Shown here: piece after piece, positions 22,003-30,090 of the stretch | Layout of the letters: each line of letters begins with the position of its first letter | Position numbering within the stretch: position 1 is the first letter of the stretch | From: a virus | Direction: 5' to 3' (one strand) | IMG/VR virus record: IMGVR_UViG_3300009285_000034 | Location: 1-37,067 of that record | DNA length: 37,067 nucleotides | Notes under the pieces: generated by a model | Told to the model about the DNA's origin: nothing | Databases searched by the model: none | Seen by the model: only the letters and a program-made list of their open reading frames with translations | Made by a program: the position numbers and the translations under genes

Positions 22003-22255
22003 TATCGCGCCTGTCGCTTTCACGCTCTATCGCAATCCGCGCCCGAGAAATATCTAAAAATACCTCGAACTCGCTTTTTGCTTTAGCTGCATCTGACGGA
22101 GATCGAAGCAGCCCGCGTGCATAAACTGGTTCAGGATCGGAATAAGACGTAACCTCAAACCAGTTATAAGCGGCGTATTCAACACCGTTTAATTCAGATA
22201 AGCGTTTTACTGTTATCAATCTCTCGATGGGTCGATCAAATGTTGTTGATGCCAT
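21986..22255 (-). CDS. Hypothetical tail-region protein (89 aa)
   Basis: Lies between a tail-tube gene and the chaperone genes. It has a beta-rich first half (RLITVKRLSELNGVEYAAYNWFEV) and a helical second half ending in charged residues. AAGGAG precedes the ATG. It may assist tail assembly. No family recognised. Confidence 0.6.
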   Translation of the reverse strand: MASTTFDRPIERLITVKRLSELNGVEYAAYNWFEVTSYSDPEPVYARGLLRSPSDAAKAKSEFEVFLDISRARIAIERESDRRDNEQGN

Positions 22256-22265
22256 TCGGCGCTCC

Positions 22266-22748
22266 TTAGGCAGGCACTACCTCGACGGCAGTTCCCCAGG
22301 CCGGAATGCCTGTACTCGCGCTGCCGGCGATGGTCGCAATCCGCGCGGTGAACTTTCCGCCCGAGACTTTGTAGTTGGTGACCATGATTCCGCTGTTGGA
22401 AGCAACAACCGCCGAACAGCCGAACTGCGGTTCCCCGCTTTCCCAGGCGTGGCGAATACCAAATTGGATATCGAGTGAACTGGCGGTCATCACGCCGTTT
22501 TTGGCGCTGAGGATCGCATGGCTGCCGGTCGTAGCGGTCGAGTCAAACGGCCCGCCAATCTCGACCGAGAAAGACGGCTTCCCGAGCAGCACGCCCTTGA
22601 TCGCGTCGATAAAGGCGCTCATGTCTTCTTCCGGGTAATCAAGGCCGACATCTCCAATGGTGTCCACCGCGAGCGAGACCATCGACGCGCCGGATGAGAG
22701 TTTGAAATCGCAAAAATCCGCAACGGTTCTGCCTGTCTGTGCTGTCAT
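22266..22748 (-). CDS. Tail tube protein paralogue 2 (160 aa)
   Basis: Shares with the upstream 260-residue protein a colinear block around GLDYPEEDMSAFIDAIKG, LLGKPSFSVEIGGPFDSTATTG and IQFGIRHAWESGEP, so the two are tandem paralogues. The fold pattern and position fit a siphovirus tail-tube protein. AAAGGAG precedes the ATG. Which paralogue is the major tube subunit cannot be told; one may be a minor or cap variant. Confidence 0.7.
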   Translation of the reverse strand: MTAQTGRTVADFCDFKLSSGASMVSLAVDTIGDVGLDYPEEDMSAFIDAIKGVLLGKPSFSVEIGGPFDSTATTGSHAILSAKNGVMTASSLDIQFGIRHAWESGEPQFGCSAVVASNSGIMVTNYKVSGGKFTARIATIAGSASTGIPAWGTAVEVVPA

Positions 22749-22766
22749 AGCTTAAACTCCTTTGAA

Positions 22767-23549
22767 TTATTGAACCCTGCCCCGCATGAACGCCAGGGCG
22801 AAGGTAGCTCCGGTGGCTCCGCCCGCGAGGGCGAGCTGCCATCTCAAATATCTGTTTACGTCAACATTGGTAGCCAGTTGCACGATACCGGATGTAGGCG
22901 CTGCGCTGTACGCCAACGCCCCGGATGTTGCGCCTGCAAGCGCCGCCCAGCCGCTGGTGCCGGTGGTCGAGTGATCCACACTGACCGCCGCCGTGCCTGC
23001 CCCGCCGGTAATTGCGTTTATTTGGTACATTAACCAGCCCCCCTTTGTGACGGACGCCGCGCCAAAATCGGCATTGGTATTGGCTGTGTTCGCGCCGGTT
23101 TCGGCGCCCAGGATATGCAGCATCTTGCCGAAAAACTCGTCGTACAACATGGCGCTGTTGACGTCCGCGCCGAATGTCATATTGACAAGCGTTCCACCCG
23201 ATAAAACTGATTTATAACTGCTTTGCAGCATGGGGGCGCAGAACGCCTCGTCGCCAATGGCGGGCGTGGTGCGAATGCCATAGGCAACCATGATATTACG
23301 CCGCGTACCCTGGGCAGCGGCGGCAAGTACATGCAAGCCGCTGGTAGCCGTGTTGTCAAAAACGCCGTTGAACGGGCCGAAGGTCAGGGTAGGTTTACCC
23401 ACCAACATCCCTTGCTGGCTGTCGGCAAAAGTGGTGAGATCGTGCTCCGGGTATTCGACGCCCTGCTCCCCGCTGGAACGGGCATAGCCGGTCATATCAT
23501 AGCCGTCCATGTAAACGTGTTCGTAAATCTCTAGTGTTCTGCCTGCCAT
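22767..23549 (-). CDS. Tail tube protein paralogue 1 (260 aa)
   Basis: The N-terminal 160 residues align with the next gene (GVEYPEHDLTTFADSQQG, LVGKPTLTFGPFNGVFDNTATSG, YGIRTTPAIGDE). A C-terminal extension of about 100 residues rich in glycine, alanine and threonine may form a surface-exposed domain, as in decorated tail tubes. AGGAGCGACT precedes the ATG. Confidence 0.7.
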   Translation of the reverse strand: MAGRTLEIYEHVYMDGYDMTGYARSSGEQGVEYPEHDLTTFADSQQGMLVGKPTLTFGPFNGVFDNTATSGLHVLAAAAQGTRRNIMVAYGIRTTPAIGDEAFCAPMLQSSYKSVLSGGTLVNMTFGADVNSAMLYDEFFGKMLHILGAETGANTANTNADFGAASVTKGGWLMYQINAITGGAGTAAVSVDHSTTGTSGWAALAGATSGALAYSAAPTSGIVQLATNVDVNRYLRWQLALAGGATGATFALAFMRGRVQ

Positions 23550-23557
23550 AGTCGCTC

Positions 23558-23977
23558 CTAAATGTATTCGTCCAACGTCAAGCGTAAGGTTTGCATGACA
23601 AAAAACGGCCCGTTGCTCTGGCGGTCGAAAACTTCTTGCGGGTCCTGATCGCTTTCAATCCCGTTGATTACATAGATGCTTGACAGGCAGCGACCGCCCT
23701 TGAGGGTTTCGATGATGCTATCCCGCAGCGTTCCCAACGCGCTATATGTGGTGTCGTCGGAAAACTTAGCGAATAGATCCACGAGCACTGTCCAGGGCCG
23801 TTCGCGAGTCATCTCGGCCAGCTCGTGCCGCCCAAAAGCGCCGGGGTTGAGTACCGCCGAATAAATATGCCCGCTGTCCAGTACCGTATAATCACCTTCG
23901 GTCACCGTGCCTGCCCCCAAATTTGAATTGGTAATGAGCAGCGTTTTTACCAACGCCTGCGCGGCCATGTGGCTCAT
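23558..23977 (-). CDS. Tail terminator-like protein (139 aa)
   Basis: Position after the gp10-like gene and before the tube genes, and an alpha/beta layout (PWTVLVDLFAKFSDD, LGTLRDSIIETLKG, FFVMQTLRLTLDEYI), suggest the tail terminator/completion protein that caps the tail at the head joint. GGAGGGGTT precedes the ATG. Family assignment is by context rather than by motif. Confidence 0.6.
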   Translation of the reverse strand: MSHMAAQALVKTLLITNSNLGAGTVTEGDYTVLDSGHIYSAVLNPGAFGRHELAEMTRERPWTVLVDLFAKFSDDTTYSALGTLRDSIIETLKGGRCLSSIYVINGIESDQDPQEVFDRQSNGPFFVMQTLRLTLDEYI

Positions 23978-24432
23978 AACCCCTCCTTGCGCGCTACCAT
24001 CATGATTGCCTTTTCAATATCAGCCGGCAGTTTGGCGACCTCTTCCTCGGTTACATCCCGGGTAAGCTCCCAGCGCCCTTTGTGCATCCAGGCCTGGCTC
24101 TGCCCGTAAGCATCACCCTGGACATACTGCCCATAGGCGCGCCCCTTGCGTTTAGCGGTGTTGGACAATGTGTATCCGCTTTCTGTGGGGGATACTTTCC
24201 ATGACCTGCCGAGCAAACCCGTGCGCCCTGTTCTGGTGAATATCTTGCCTAGCGTCGGGTGCCGCGCTGTGCGCGTGCGGTGTGCGGGTTCGGGCGGGTA
24301 TGCTTGTTGGCGGCGAACGATCCTATTGATTACCGTGCGGATCTGCTGGCGTCCGATCTTTGGGATCTCGGCGGCAAGATTTTGCAACCCCTTGCGTACC
24401 AGTTCGCCCTCGACGTTGATGGATAGCTGCAT
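23974..24432 (-). CDS. HK97 gp10 / Mu gpG-like morphogenesis protein (152 aa)
   Basis: A basic protein with GLQNLAAEIPKIGRQQIRTVINRIVRR then RTGLLGRSWKVSP and YGQYVQGD, the order typical of gp10-like head-tail connection proteins. The start overlaps the upstream TAA (TAATG). It likely works in head-tail joining or tail maturation. An arginine/proline-rich insert is seen near 45-60. Confidence 0.7.
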   Translation of the reverse strand: MQLSINVEGELVRKGLQNLAAEIPKIGRQQIRTVINRIVRRQQAYPPEPAHRTRTARHPTLGKIFTRTGRTGLLGRSWKVSPTESGYTLSNTAKRKGRAYGQYVQGDAYGQSQAWMHKGRWELTRDVTEEEVAKLPADIEKAIMMVARKEGL

Positions 24433-24929
24433 TAGCTTTCACCCGTATCCCCCCAGCCGCCGAATGCGCCCCGCGTAAACATGGGGTTGACCGCATTCCC
24501 GTTTTCGTCCCCATCTCGAAAAGCAATTCGATCAGCGTCGGACGTTTCTCGCACCGCGCCCAGCGCCGACAGACCCGGGGTCATCATCTCCACCCACCCG
24601 CGCACATCATTGGAAATCGCCTTGATCGGGCTGATGCCGTATTCCAGGGCGCGGTCAGAAAAGAAACGCCCGGTGGAATTGGCGGCATGAGCCAGATCGG
24701 CGGTCAGCGCGTTGACAAAACCGTCCAGCGCTGGGGTTAGATCCGCGTCGGTTATGGGCGTGGTAAAACCGGCGGAGGCCAGCGCCACATTGACCATCGA
24801 GGATATTTGCGCCAGCCAGGAGGTTACGGTCGCCAGCGTCGGATTCGTCGCAGTCGTAAACAGGTGAGTAGTAGAATCGCCGTAACGTTTGGTCAGCGCC
24901 GCGACTCCTGCCTCAGTTCCGTAGCTCAT
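24432..24929 (-). CDS. Head-tail connector-like protein (165 aa)
   Basis: A helical protein (GVAALTKRYGDSTTHLF, LATVTSWLAQISSMVNVAL, LTADLAHAANSTGRFFSDRAL) between the capsid-side and tail-side genes, the usual position of a head-completion or adaptor protein. The start overlaps the upstream stop (ATGA). The family is inferred from position and helical content. Confidence 0.6.
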   Translation of the reverse strand: MSYGTEAGVAALTKRYGDSTTHLFTTATNPTLATVTSWLAQISSMVNVALASAGFTTPITDADLTPALDGFVNALTADLAHAANSTGRFFSDRALEYGISPIKAISNDVRGWVEMMTPGLSALGAVRETSDADRIAFRDGDENGNAVNPMFTRGAFGGWGDTGES

Positions 24930-25303
24930 GATAGCAGATACAGCCAGACGTCGATGTTGTCGGCGTCGTCAGCGCCGGCAATCACGACCTGCACCACGTC
25001 CTCGATGGGGATAAACTGGTCGTTGGTAGTCAGCGCGCTCCCGTCGGCGGCCTTGCATGAGTCATAACGCGGTAAAAAAAGGCCGTCCGTCGCAGCATTG
25101 GCGATTGCCAGTAAAGTAATTACCGGCGCGTTGGTTCCCTTGGTTTTGACGGTAATGTCGGTAGTGCCGGCCGGCGGGGCGTCGTTGTATTTGACCTGTA
25201 CACCCACAAGCATCCCGCGTATCACCTGAGATGATTCGCCTGTGGCGGTGGCCACGCCGGCGCCGCCTGCCGCAACCCCTGAGTTAATCGGTCCGATTAG
25301 CAT
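24926..25303 (-). CDS. Hypothetical virion-region protein (125 aa)
   Basis: The start at 25303 has GGGAG upstream; the longer reading to 25534 has low-complexity basic sequence and is rejected. The protein is beta-rich with alternating hydrophobics (MLVGVQVKYNDAP, TTDITVKTKGTNAPVITLL, NIDVWLYLLS), like small capsid-associated or fibre-base proteins. Function not recognised. Confidence 0.6.
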   Translation of the reverse strand: MLIGPINSGVAAGGAGVATATGESSQVIRGMLVGVQVKYNDAPPAGTTDITVKTKGTNAPVITLLAIANAATDGLFLPRYDSCKAADGSALTTNDQFIPIEDVVQVVIAGADDADNIDVWLYLLS

Positions 25304-25583
25304 AAGGCGCTCCCTTCCCGCGATTCGGGTTTTTGACCGGCGCTTTCTTTCGCCCCACCCCTTCGGGTGCACCAAGGGTGTCGGGCGTACCTTGCGTATC
25401 CACTGTCTCCTGCGGCGGGACAGGAGGCGCAGGAGGGGTATCCTGAATGACCAGGAATTCCACATTACGCGCCTCGTCTTCCCGCCCAGCCGGCACAGGA
25501 CGGAATTCGCCCTTGATAAACTCCGCGCCGCCACACAGCCGCGCCGTTTTCCAGCGATACGAGTCGGCTATTTTCGCTTCCAT
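25284..25583 (-). CDS. Hypothetical protein with proline-rich and basic tail (99 aa)
   Basis: A compact N-terminal half (IADSYRWKTARLCGGAEFIKGEFRPV) is followed by a proline-rich linker (DTPPAPPVPPQ) and a glycine/lysine-rich tail. The linker DNA at 25357-25381 has small hairpins resembling the palindromic repeat family. It overlaps the next start by 20 bases. It could be a minor head protein by position. Confidence 0.55.
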   Translation of the reverse strand: MEAKIADSYRWKTARLCGGAEFIKGEFRPVPAGREDEARNVEFLVIQDTPPAPPVPPQETVDTQGTPDTLGAPEGVGRKKAPVKNPNRGKGAPYANRTD

Positions 25584-25587
25584 GGCG

Positions 25588-26385
25588 TTAATCTCCGACC
25601 AGGTAATACAGGAAAACGTTGAATTTTCCGGCGGTGAACACCTGGGTAGCGATGGTTGCGGTGATTTCGCGCGCTGCGGTCAGTTTAATGCCGGTCGACT
25701 CGGGGGTATTGGCTTTGGGGACAATGGCTTTCAGGCCGGCGTCCCACGGATTGGTACCGTCCGATATGGCGATAGCCGAAACGATGTCGTTAGCGCCCTG
25801 CACACTCAGCGCCATAGTTCCGGCATCCGCAGCGGCAGAGGTGCACGTGGTTACGACGTCTACAAAACCGCCGCATACAATCGCGTTATCCGGGATAGTT
25901 ACGCCCAGGCCAATGGCGCTGATTTCGCCGCCATTCACGGCAAAATCGTAGGTAGCCCGGGCTACGGCCATGCGGACCAGCCCATCCAGGGCCAGGGCCG
26001 TGGCATCCGCTGCTTTGTTGATCTCGTCATACGTCGCCAGAACACCGTCCAGAATGTTCAGCTCAGCGGTCGTTGCCGTGATACCATCCATCGTATTCAG
26101 TTCGGCCGCAGTCGCCAGAATACCATCCATCGTGTTCAGCTCAGTGACAGTCGCCAGAATGCCGTCCATCGTATTCAGTTCTGCCACAGTCGCAGTGATG
26201 CCGTCCAGGGCATTGAGTTCGGCCACAGTCGCAGTGATGCCATCCATCGTATTCAGTTCTGCCACAGTCGCAGTGATGCCGTCCAGGGCATTCAGTTCGG
26301 CCGGGGTGGCGGTGATTGCCGTCCCGGCAACTTTCAGGCCGCTGACGGTTTCGACGTCGAGGGTCGTTAACTTGGTATCACTCAT
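25588..26385 (-). CDS. Head-fibre-like protein with 13-residue repeats (265 aa)
   Basis: Residues about 23-126 are eight tandem copies of a 13-residue unit of the form GITATVAELNTMD, a pattern known from phage fibres where such repeats build trimeric stalks. The C-terminal 140 residues form a beta-rich head (GGFVDVVTTCTSAAADAG, AREITATIATQVF, FNVFLYYLVGD). Lying just after the major capsid gene it is probably a capsid-attached fibre. AGGAGG precedes the ATG. Repeat number may vary between strains. Confidence 0.75.
   Translation of the reverse strand: MSDTKLTTLDVETVSGLKVAGTAITATPAELNALDGITATVAELNTMDGITATVAELNALDGITATVAELNTMDGILATVTELNTMDGILATAAELNTMDGITATTAELNILDGVLATYDEINKAADATALALDGLVRMAVARATYDFAVNGGEISAIGLGVTIPDNAIVCGGFVDVVTTCTSAAADAGTMALSVQGANDIVSAIAISDGTNPWDAGLKAIVPKANTPESTGIKLTAAREITATIATQVFTAGKFNVFLYYLVGD
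26008..26319 (-). repeat. Eight tandem 39-bp coding repeats
   Basis: The 39-bp units encode the 13-residue fibre repeats. Several neighbouring copies are nearly identical in DNA (alternating endings NTMD and NALD), pointing to recent duplication or ongoing slippage, while outer copies have diverged. Confidence 0.85.
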
Positions 26386-26394
26386 AGCGGCCTC

Positions 26395-27285
26395 CTATGT
26401 ATTTCCGAGAATCGCCATCCGCCAGTCCGCATAATGGCACTCATATCTGGCATAGAACTTGAAATAGTACCGGCCGCCGTCGTTCGCCAGGGGGTCGAAC
26501 CAGTATTCCTGCAGGACGGGTTCTTCGCGCATCGCAACGATCAGGGGCTTGGTTTCCTCGCCGCTCGCGGTGAGAATCCAGGCGGTCGAATCCAACTGGC
26601 CGTTGACCAGCGGGGTAACCGCGCCGGCGTACGGGTTGTCTTCGCGGTTGGCGGTGTCGTAGGCGGTGTCGGTGATGCAGATGCCGTGTGCAGTCCGGGC
26701 TAAAGCCGGCGGCACAACCAGGGTGTCGTAAGTGTAATTGCACAACTCTCCCTGGTCATCGCGGAAACTTTGGGCCGCCACCATGACCGTCTCGAAGTTA
26801 TCCAGGCTCAGCGCCAGGGCATACTCGTTATCCTGGGCGGTCTGATAAGCCGCGCCCTTGTCGATGTGGTCCGAGTCGAAAAACTCCTGCCCATCATAGG
26901 CTAGACTGCCGGTCACATCCCCATCATTCAGCTTGGTGAACACGCGCTGATTGATCGCACGCTGGAAATTATTCCCTGCGCCGCGCACTTTGCGTTCCAG
27001 AGAGCCGGTCTGGTCATCCTTGACCGCGTTGTAGGATATCCAAACCAACAGCGACCAGTCGATGGGCTTGACGGTGATCGATTTCTCGATGAAGTCCTGC
27101 GTTTGCCGGACCAGGTCCTGGGTGGGCATGGGAGCTGCGCCGAGGTCTACCAGGTCCAACGAGCGCCCGGTGAGATTGACCTGGTTGGCAAGTCGCTGCC
27201 AGGGCATGGGGGTGGTTTTGAGGGCGGTCAAAAAACCCGTGCGGGCCATGACCACCAGATGCTGAGGTACGTTTCCTGACTGCAT
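26395..27285 (-). CDS. Major capsid protein, Mu gpT-like
   Basis: This 296-residue protein has features of the Mu gpT-type major head subunit: FIEKSITVKPIDWSLLVWIS, FQRAINQRVFTKLNDGD, DGQEFFDSDH and NYTYDTLVVPPAL, with VLQEYWFDPLANDGG near the end. These proteins adopt the HK97 fold. AGGAGG precedes the ATG. The upstream genes supply decoration/stabilisation protein and protease in the standard order. Confidence 0.85.
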   Translation of the reverse strand: MQSGNVPQHLVVMARTGFLTALKTTPMPWQRLANQVNLTGRSLDLVDLGAAPMPTQDLVRQTQDFIEKSITVKPIDWSLLVWISYNAVKDDQTGSLERKVRGAGNNFQRAINQRVFTKLNDGDVTGSLAYDGQEFFDSDHIDKGAAYQTAQDNEYALALSLDNFETVMVAAQSFRDDQGELCNYTYDTLVVPPALARTAHGICITDTAYDTANREDNPYAGAVTPLVNGQLDSTAWILTASGEETKPLIVAMREEPVLQEYWFDPLANDGGRYYFKFYARYECHYADWRMAILGNT

Positions 27286-27294
27286 TTAATCCTC

Positions 27295-27762
27295 CTATGC
27301 CCCGGTGCAGATCTGGGGGGTGGTGAGTTCGACGTAAGCGTACCCGTCGAGGACCCGGCGCAGTGTCCCGATTTGGGGATTATCTGCGGCGGTCGTGGAC
27401 AGGACGCCCGAATCGCTCATATAGACGGTTGCGCCGAGATCCACGCCGTCGGTGAAAACAGCGCTCTTAAAGCCAATGATCGTCGGCGCGACATACACTT
27501 CGATCAGCGAATCCTTATCGGTCTGGCTGTCACCCAGTACGGTGGTGTGCGGCTCTGCGGCGATGCCCACGAAAACATCGTCCGACGCCACAACCACGGC
27601 ATCCACATACTGCACGATATTTCCTGTGGCATCGACGCTTTGATCGACGATCATCGGCTGTCCCTTATAAATCGCGCGGGCAGCAGCCGAATCGACATGA
27701 AACGCTTCTGTGTGGGCCTCGCCCATAATGCGCAGCGGGGCATTGTTGGTGAGATCTGCCAT
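27295..27762 (-). CDS. Capsid stabilising / DUF2190-like protein (155 aa)
   Basis: A small beta-rich protein (AYKGQPMIVDQSV-like strand, VFVGIAAEPHTTVLGD, LGATVYMSDSGVLST) between protease and capsid genes, matching the position and strand pattern of DUF2190-type decoration proteins. AAGGAG precedes the ATG. It probably sits on or reinforces the capsid shell. Confidence 0.7.
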   Translation of the reverse strand: MADLTNNAPLRIMGEAHTEAFHVDSAAARAIYKGQPMIVDQSVDATGNIVQYVDAVVVASDDVFVGIAAEPHTTVLGDSQTDKDSLIEVYVAPTIIGFKSAVFTDGVDLGATVYMSDSGVLSTTAADNPQIGTLRRVLDGYAYVELTTPQICTGA

Positions 27763-27764
27763 TT

Positions 27765-28889
27765 TTATTTCTCCTTGAATTCAGACAGGTTGTAGTCGGC
27801 CATCGCGCCCAGTTCGACCGCGTTGACCGTGAAAAATTCATCGATGGAATTGCCTTTGATTTCCATCCATTTTTTGAGCTGGACGGCAATCTCGGGGGGC
27901 AGGACAGCATTGCCGGTCTGAGTGAGGCTGGAACCGTGTTCCTTGAAATCCACCATTCCGCTGTCAACGATCCGGGTCAGGATGGTTTCCAGTTGTTCCT
28001 GTGCCTCCGGGGTGAGCGCAGCCATGAATTTGGCCAGATCGTCGGCTGGGATGGGCAGCCCAACGGGTTTTTCGGCTGTGCCGCCGGCCACGCGCGCGGT
28101 AAATTCGGCAATGTGCGTCTGGCGCTTTTCGGCGCTCAGCTTGACGTTCGCCAATTCCGTGGCGCGGGTCTCGATTTGGGCTTGCATCTCTGCGGGCAGA
28201 GCGCCCGCTGCAAGCGCGCTGCGCAGCAACGTAGTGCGCTGTTCAGGGGTGAGTTTTTCCAACTCCAGGGTCATATCTTCCTCCGTGACACCGCCCTGAC
28301 GGGGGTGCAGGGTAATGTCCGGCGTTGTTGCCGGTGGGTTGCCGGGCCGTGATAGTCCGGAAATGGCTTTATTGACGATCATCTCCACGCGCTCCAGGAA
28401 GCTGACATCGTTCAGAGCCTGGAGCTGCTCCGACAATTCGACGGGGCGCAGTAAAATCTGGTGATCCTTGGTTCTGGTCGCCGGCCAGTTGGTGAGGCTG
28501 CCTCCCATAATTACTCTCGTCTCGATGTCTATCGTTGGCGAGAAGAATCGCACCTGATCGGAGCCGATCAACTCGCGTCCCAGGTCATTCCAGCGCACAG
28601 AAGATTGAACTATGCTCCCTACCTGTTTGACGTCCAAAATCCAACCAGCCGCCTCGCGATGATTATGGCCCATTGTGTCGATGGGAAAGCCGACCACGTT
28701 GCCTTCGGAATCTCGGGTGCTCTGTAAGGCCATGTTGGTTTTGAGCACGTACTCGGGCAGATCTTCCGCTTTGATTTCAAAATCATATCCCCACATATCC
28801 GTAAACTGCCCGGCAGCCATGCAGTCAAACGGTTTGGAAATGTCGGCTACTGTGGCTAAATCGACGAACAAAAAATCTTTCTTTGGCAT
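27765..28889 (-). CDS. Mu-I-like prohead protease / scaffold (374 aa)
   Basis: The start at 28889 is set by AGGAGCGCAC; the longer reading to 29009 crosses a terminator and promoter. The N-terminal domain (IDTMGHNHREAAGWILDV, SVRWNDLGRELIGSDQ, RFFSPTIDIE) matches Mu protein I-type phage proteases. After a linker comes a helical glutamate-rich C-terminal part (about 205-330) that probably acts as the scaffold and is cut away. The linker DNA contains repeat copy R2, translated as LHPRQGGVT. Confidence 0.8.
   Translation of the reverse strand: MPKKDFLFVDLATVADISKPFDCMAAGQFTDMWGYDFEIKAEDLPEYVLKTNMALQSTRDSEGNVVGFPIDTMGHNHREAAGWILDVKQVGSIVQSSVRWNDLGRELIGSDQVRFFSPTIDIETRVIMGGSLTNWPATRTKDHQILLRPVELSEQLQALNDVSFLERVEMIVNKAISGLSRPGNPPATTPDITLHPRQGGVTEEDMTLELEKLTPEQRTTLLRSALAAGALPAEMQAQIETRATELANVKLSAEKRQTHIAEFTARVAGGTAEKPVGLPIPADDLAKFMAALTPEAQEQLETILTRIVDSGMVDFKEHGSSLTQTGNAVLPPEIAVQLKKWMEIKGNSIDEFFTVNAVELGAMADYNLSEFKEK
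28287..28312. repeat. Palindromic repeat copy R2 inside the protease linker
   Basis: Twenty-six bases are identical, in inverse orientation, to 14302-14327. The copy is in frame within the linker between protease and scaffold parts and forms the same CACC/GGTG hairpin. Confidence 0.85.
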
Positions 28890-28903
28890 GTGCGCTCCTG
28901 GGT

Positions 28904-28944
28904 AAAAAAAGGGCCAATCGAAACCTGGTAGGTTTCGGTCGGCC
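28904..28944 (-). terminator. Intrinsic terminator before the protease gene
   Basis: On the minus strand an 8-bp perfect stem (CGAAACCT, loop ACC, AGGTTTCG), extended by an outer GGCC/GGCC pairing, is followed by a run of seven T. It lies 15 bases before the protease ATG, so it would stop most transcripts from upstream and from the promoter at 28982-29009. Confidence 0.75.
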
Positions 28945-28981
28945 AGTTGTTGAACGAGGTCGAGGTGTGTAATCAATAATA

Positions 28982-29009
28982 AGTATACAACTAATTTCGG
29001 GAAAAACAA
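28982..29009 (-). promoter_or_regulatory. Promoter candidate in the protease leader
   Basis: Minus-strand TTGTTT (29009-29004), 16-bp spacer and TATACT (28987-28982). Its transcript would reach the terminator after about 35-70 bases. The spacer (TTTTCCCGAAATTAG) resembles that of the late promoter near 34950. Confidence 0.45.
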
Positions 29010-29225
29010 CTACTTTCCTATCTCCATGTTTCGCACAGTTTCGCTGCGCGTAATCTCGGCCTGCCAGGGCGATGTTTTCAGGTCGCATTTTGACAGCCGG
29101 ATGACATATTCCCCAGGCGGCAGGCGATCTATCTCCCGCGCCAGCGAGACGACTCGGGGGCTGAGATCTGTTATAGGGCGAGAGGGCACACGAAGTGCGC
29201 CTGCGGCGAGTGGGTCAGACAGCAT
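29010..29225 (-). CDS. Small head-region protein (71 aa)
   Basis: The ATG at 29225 overlaps the TAA of the coiled-coil gene (TAATG). The N-terminus (DPLAAGALRVPSRP) is encoded by repeat copy R3a. The rest has strands PPGEYVIRLSKCDLKTSPWQAEI, resembling a small beta domain. Function unknown. It is the last gene before the leader terminator. Confidence 0.6.
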   Translation of the reverse strand: MLSDPLAAGALRVPSRPITDLSPRVVSLAREIDRLPPGEYVIRLSKCDLKTSPWQAEITRSETVRNMEIGK

Positions 29226-29251
29226 TATTTCGCTTCCTGCGCACTTCGTGT
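29186..29251. repeat. Palindromic repeat copies R3a and R3b, forming a large inverted repeat
   Basis: R3a (29186-29214) begins with 15 bases identical to 14328-14342. R3b (29230-29251) is a 22-base inverse match to 14330-14351. Together they form a 13-bp stem (ACACGAAGTGCGC at 29188 with its complement at 29239) across the stop/start junction of two genes. Confidence 0.8.
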
Positions 29252-29419
29252 TTCCAGTTGCACGATATGCCCGCCAGGAAGCTGGGGGGCGTTGGTGTGC
29301 GTCAGGCGAAACACCTGGCGCTTGAGTTCCGCCACTTCCTCCTCCAGCGCGGCGATCCGTTGAAGCAAGGTCGCGTTGCGCGGGTCGTTCTTTTGGGGTT
29401 CTTGCTTTTCGTTTTCCAT
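29225..29419 (-). CDS. Coiled-coil protein (64 aa)
   Basis: The centre is a strong leucine-heptad coiled coil (ATLLQRIAALEEEVAELKRQVFRL). The last nine residues, ETRSAQEAK, are encoded by repeat copy R3b, so the gene end appears to have been replaced by the repeat. AGGAG lies about 11 bases before the ATG. It could be a small scaffold or adaptor between the MuF-like and protease genes. Confidence 0.65.
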   Translation of the reverse strand: MENEKQEPQKNDPRNATLLQRIAALEEEVAELKRQVFRLTHTNAPQLPGGHIVQLETRSAQEAK

Positions 29420-29433
29420 GTGACATCACGCTC

Positions 29434-30090
29434 CTAAACCGTAAAGACATCCCCGGCGTCATCAAATAAAAAATGTTGGCAATTTGGCGGCCAGGTTCCG
29501 CACTGGTAATTAGGATTACCGCGCGCAGGCACCAACCCGTGGCCGACCCACCAGGCCGCGCGATGCCGCTGGCCCTTCATACGTTGACAGTCTGGGCACG
29601 ATTCACTCCCATCCGGCCCTCCAAACGTGAGTATACGATTCCCCGCGCCCCTTACCCGCCCTTGATTATAGATCGCATCCAGCCCGCGCGCATACCCGTC
29701 GGCCCGGGCGTCGGCTACACCGTCAAGGATGGATATGCCGTCCTCGATGGATTGTTTCTTCAGGGCCTTCAGATCCTGGAACAGACCGTCGATGTGGCCG
29801 AACTCAGCGTCTACCTGGGCATTGACCCAATCCAAATCATCGCCCCGCGCGAGCGGTTCTCCGCCGCCGTCCTCCATGCCCTGCTCGAAGGCCGGCACGA
29901 ACGCTTCGACCACGGCTTTTTTGAATGCGTTGCGGAAACGGGTAATCCTTGCGCCCTCTTCCGTGAACAGAAAATCGCCCACGGCGGCATACACGGCATT
30001 GCGGTACTGGGTGCGGATCGGGGCGTAGTTGCCTATTTCCAGTTGCGCACGGGCGGCGCTGTGGGATAGCTCTTTGAGAATGTCAGACAT
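29434..30090 (-). CDS. MuF-like minor head protein (218 aa)
   Basis: Located directly after portal, as in Mu-like and SPP1-like phages. The C-terminal region has ARADGYARGLDAIYNQGRVRGAG, then CPDCQRMKGQRHRAAWW and a later cysteine pair (YQCGTWPPNCQHFL), the conserved cysteine/histidine ending of many head morphogenesis proteins and probably a zinc site. GGAGGT precedes the start. The protein likely joins portal to capsid inside the procapsid. Confidence 0.78.
   Translation of the reverse strand: MSDILKELSHSAARAQLEIGNYAPIRTQYRNAVYAAVGDFLFTEEGARITRFRNAFKKAVVEAFVPAFEQGMEDGGGEPLARGDDLDWVNAQVDAEFGHIDGLFQDLKALKKQSIEDGISILDGVADARADGYARGLDAIYNQGRVRGAGNRILTFGGPDGSESCPDCQRMKGQRHRAAWWVGHGLVPARGNPNYQCGTWPPNCQHFLFDDAGDVFTV

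Noticed and set aside
26008-26319. CRISPR array
   Set aside because: The periodic repeats are contiguous 39-bp coding units without spacers and translate into fibre repeats.
28889-29009. Upstream extension of the prohead protease to a start at 29009
   Set aside because: The extension crosses an intrinsic terminator and a promoter, and AGGAG marks the start at 28889.
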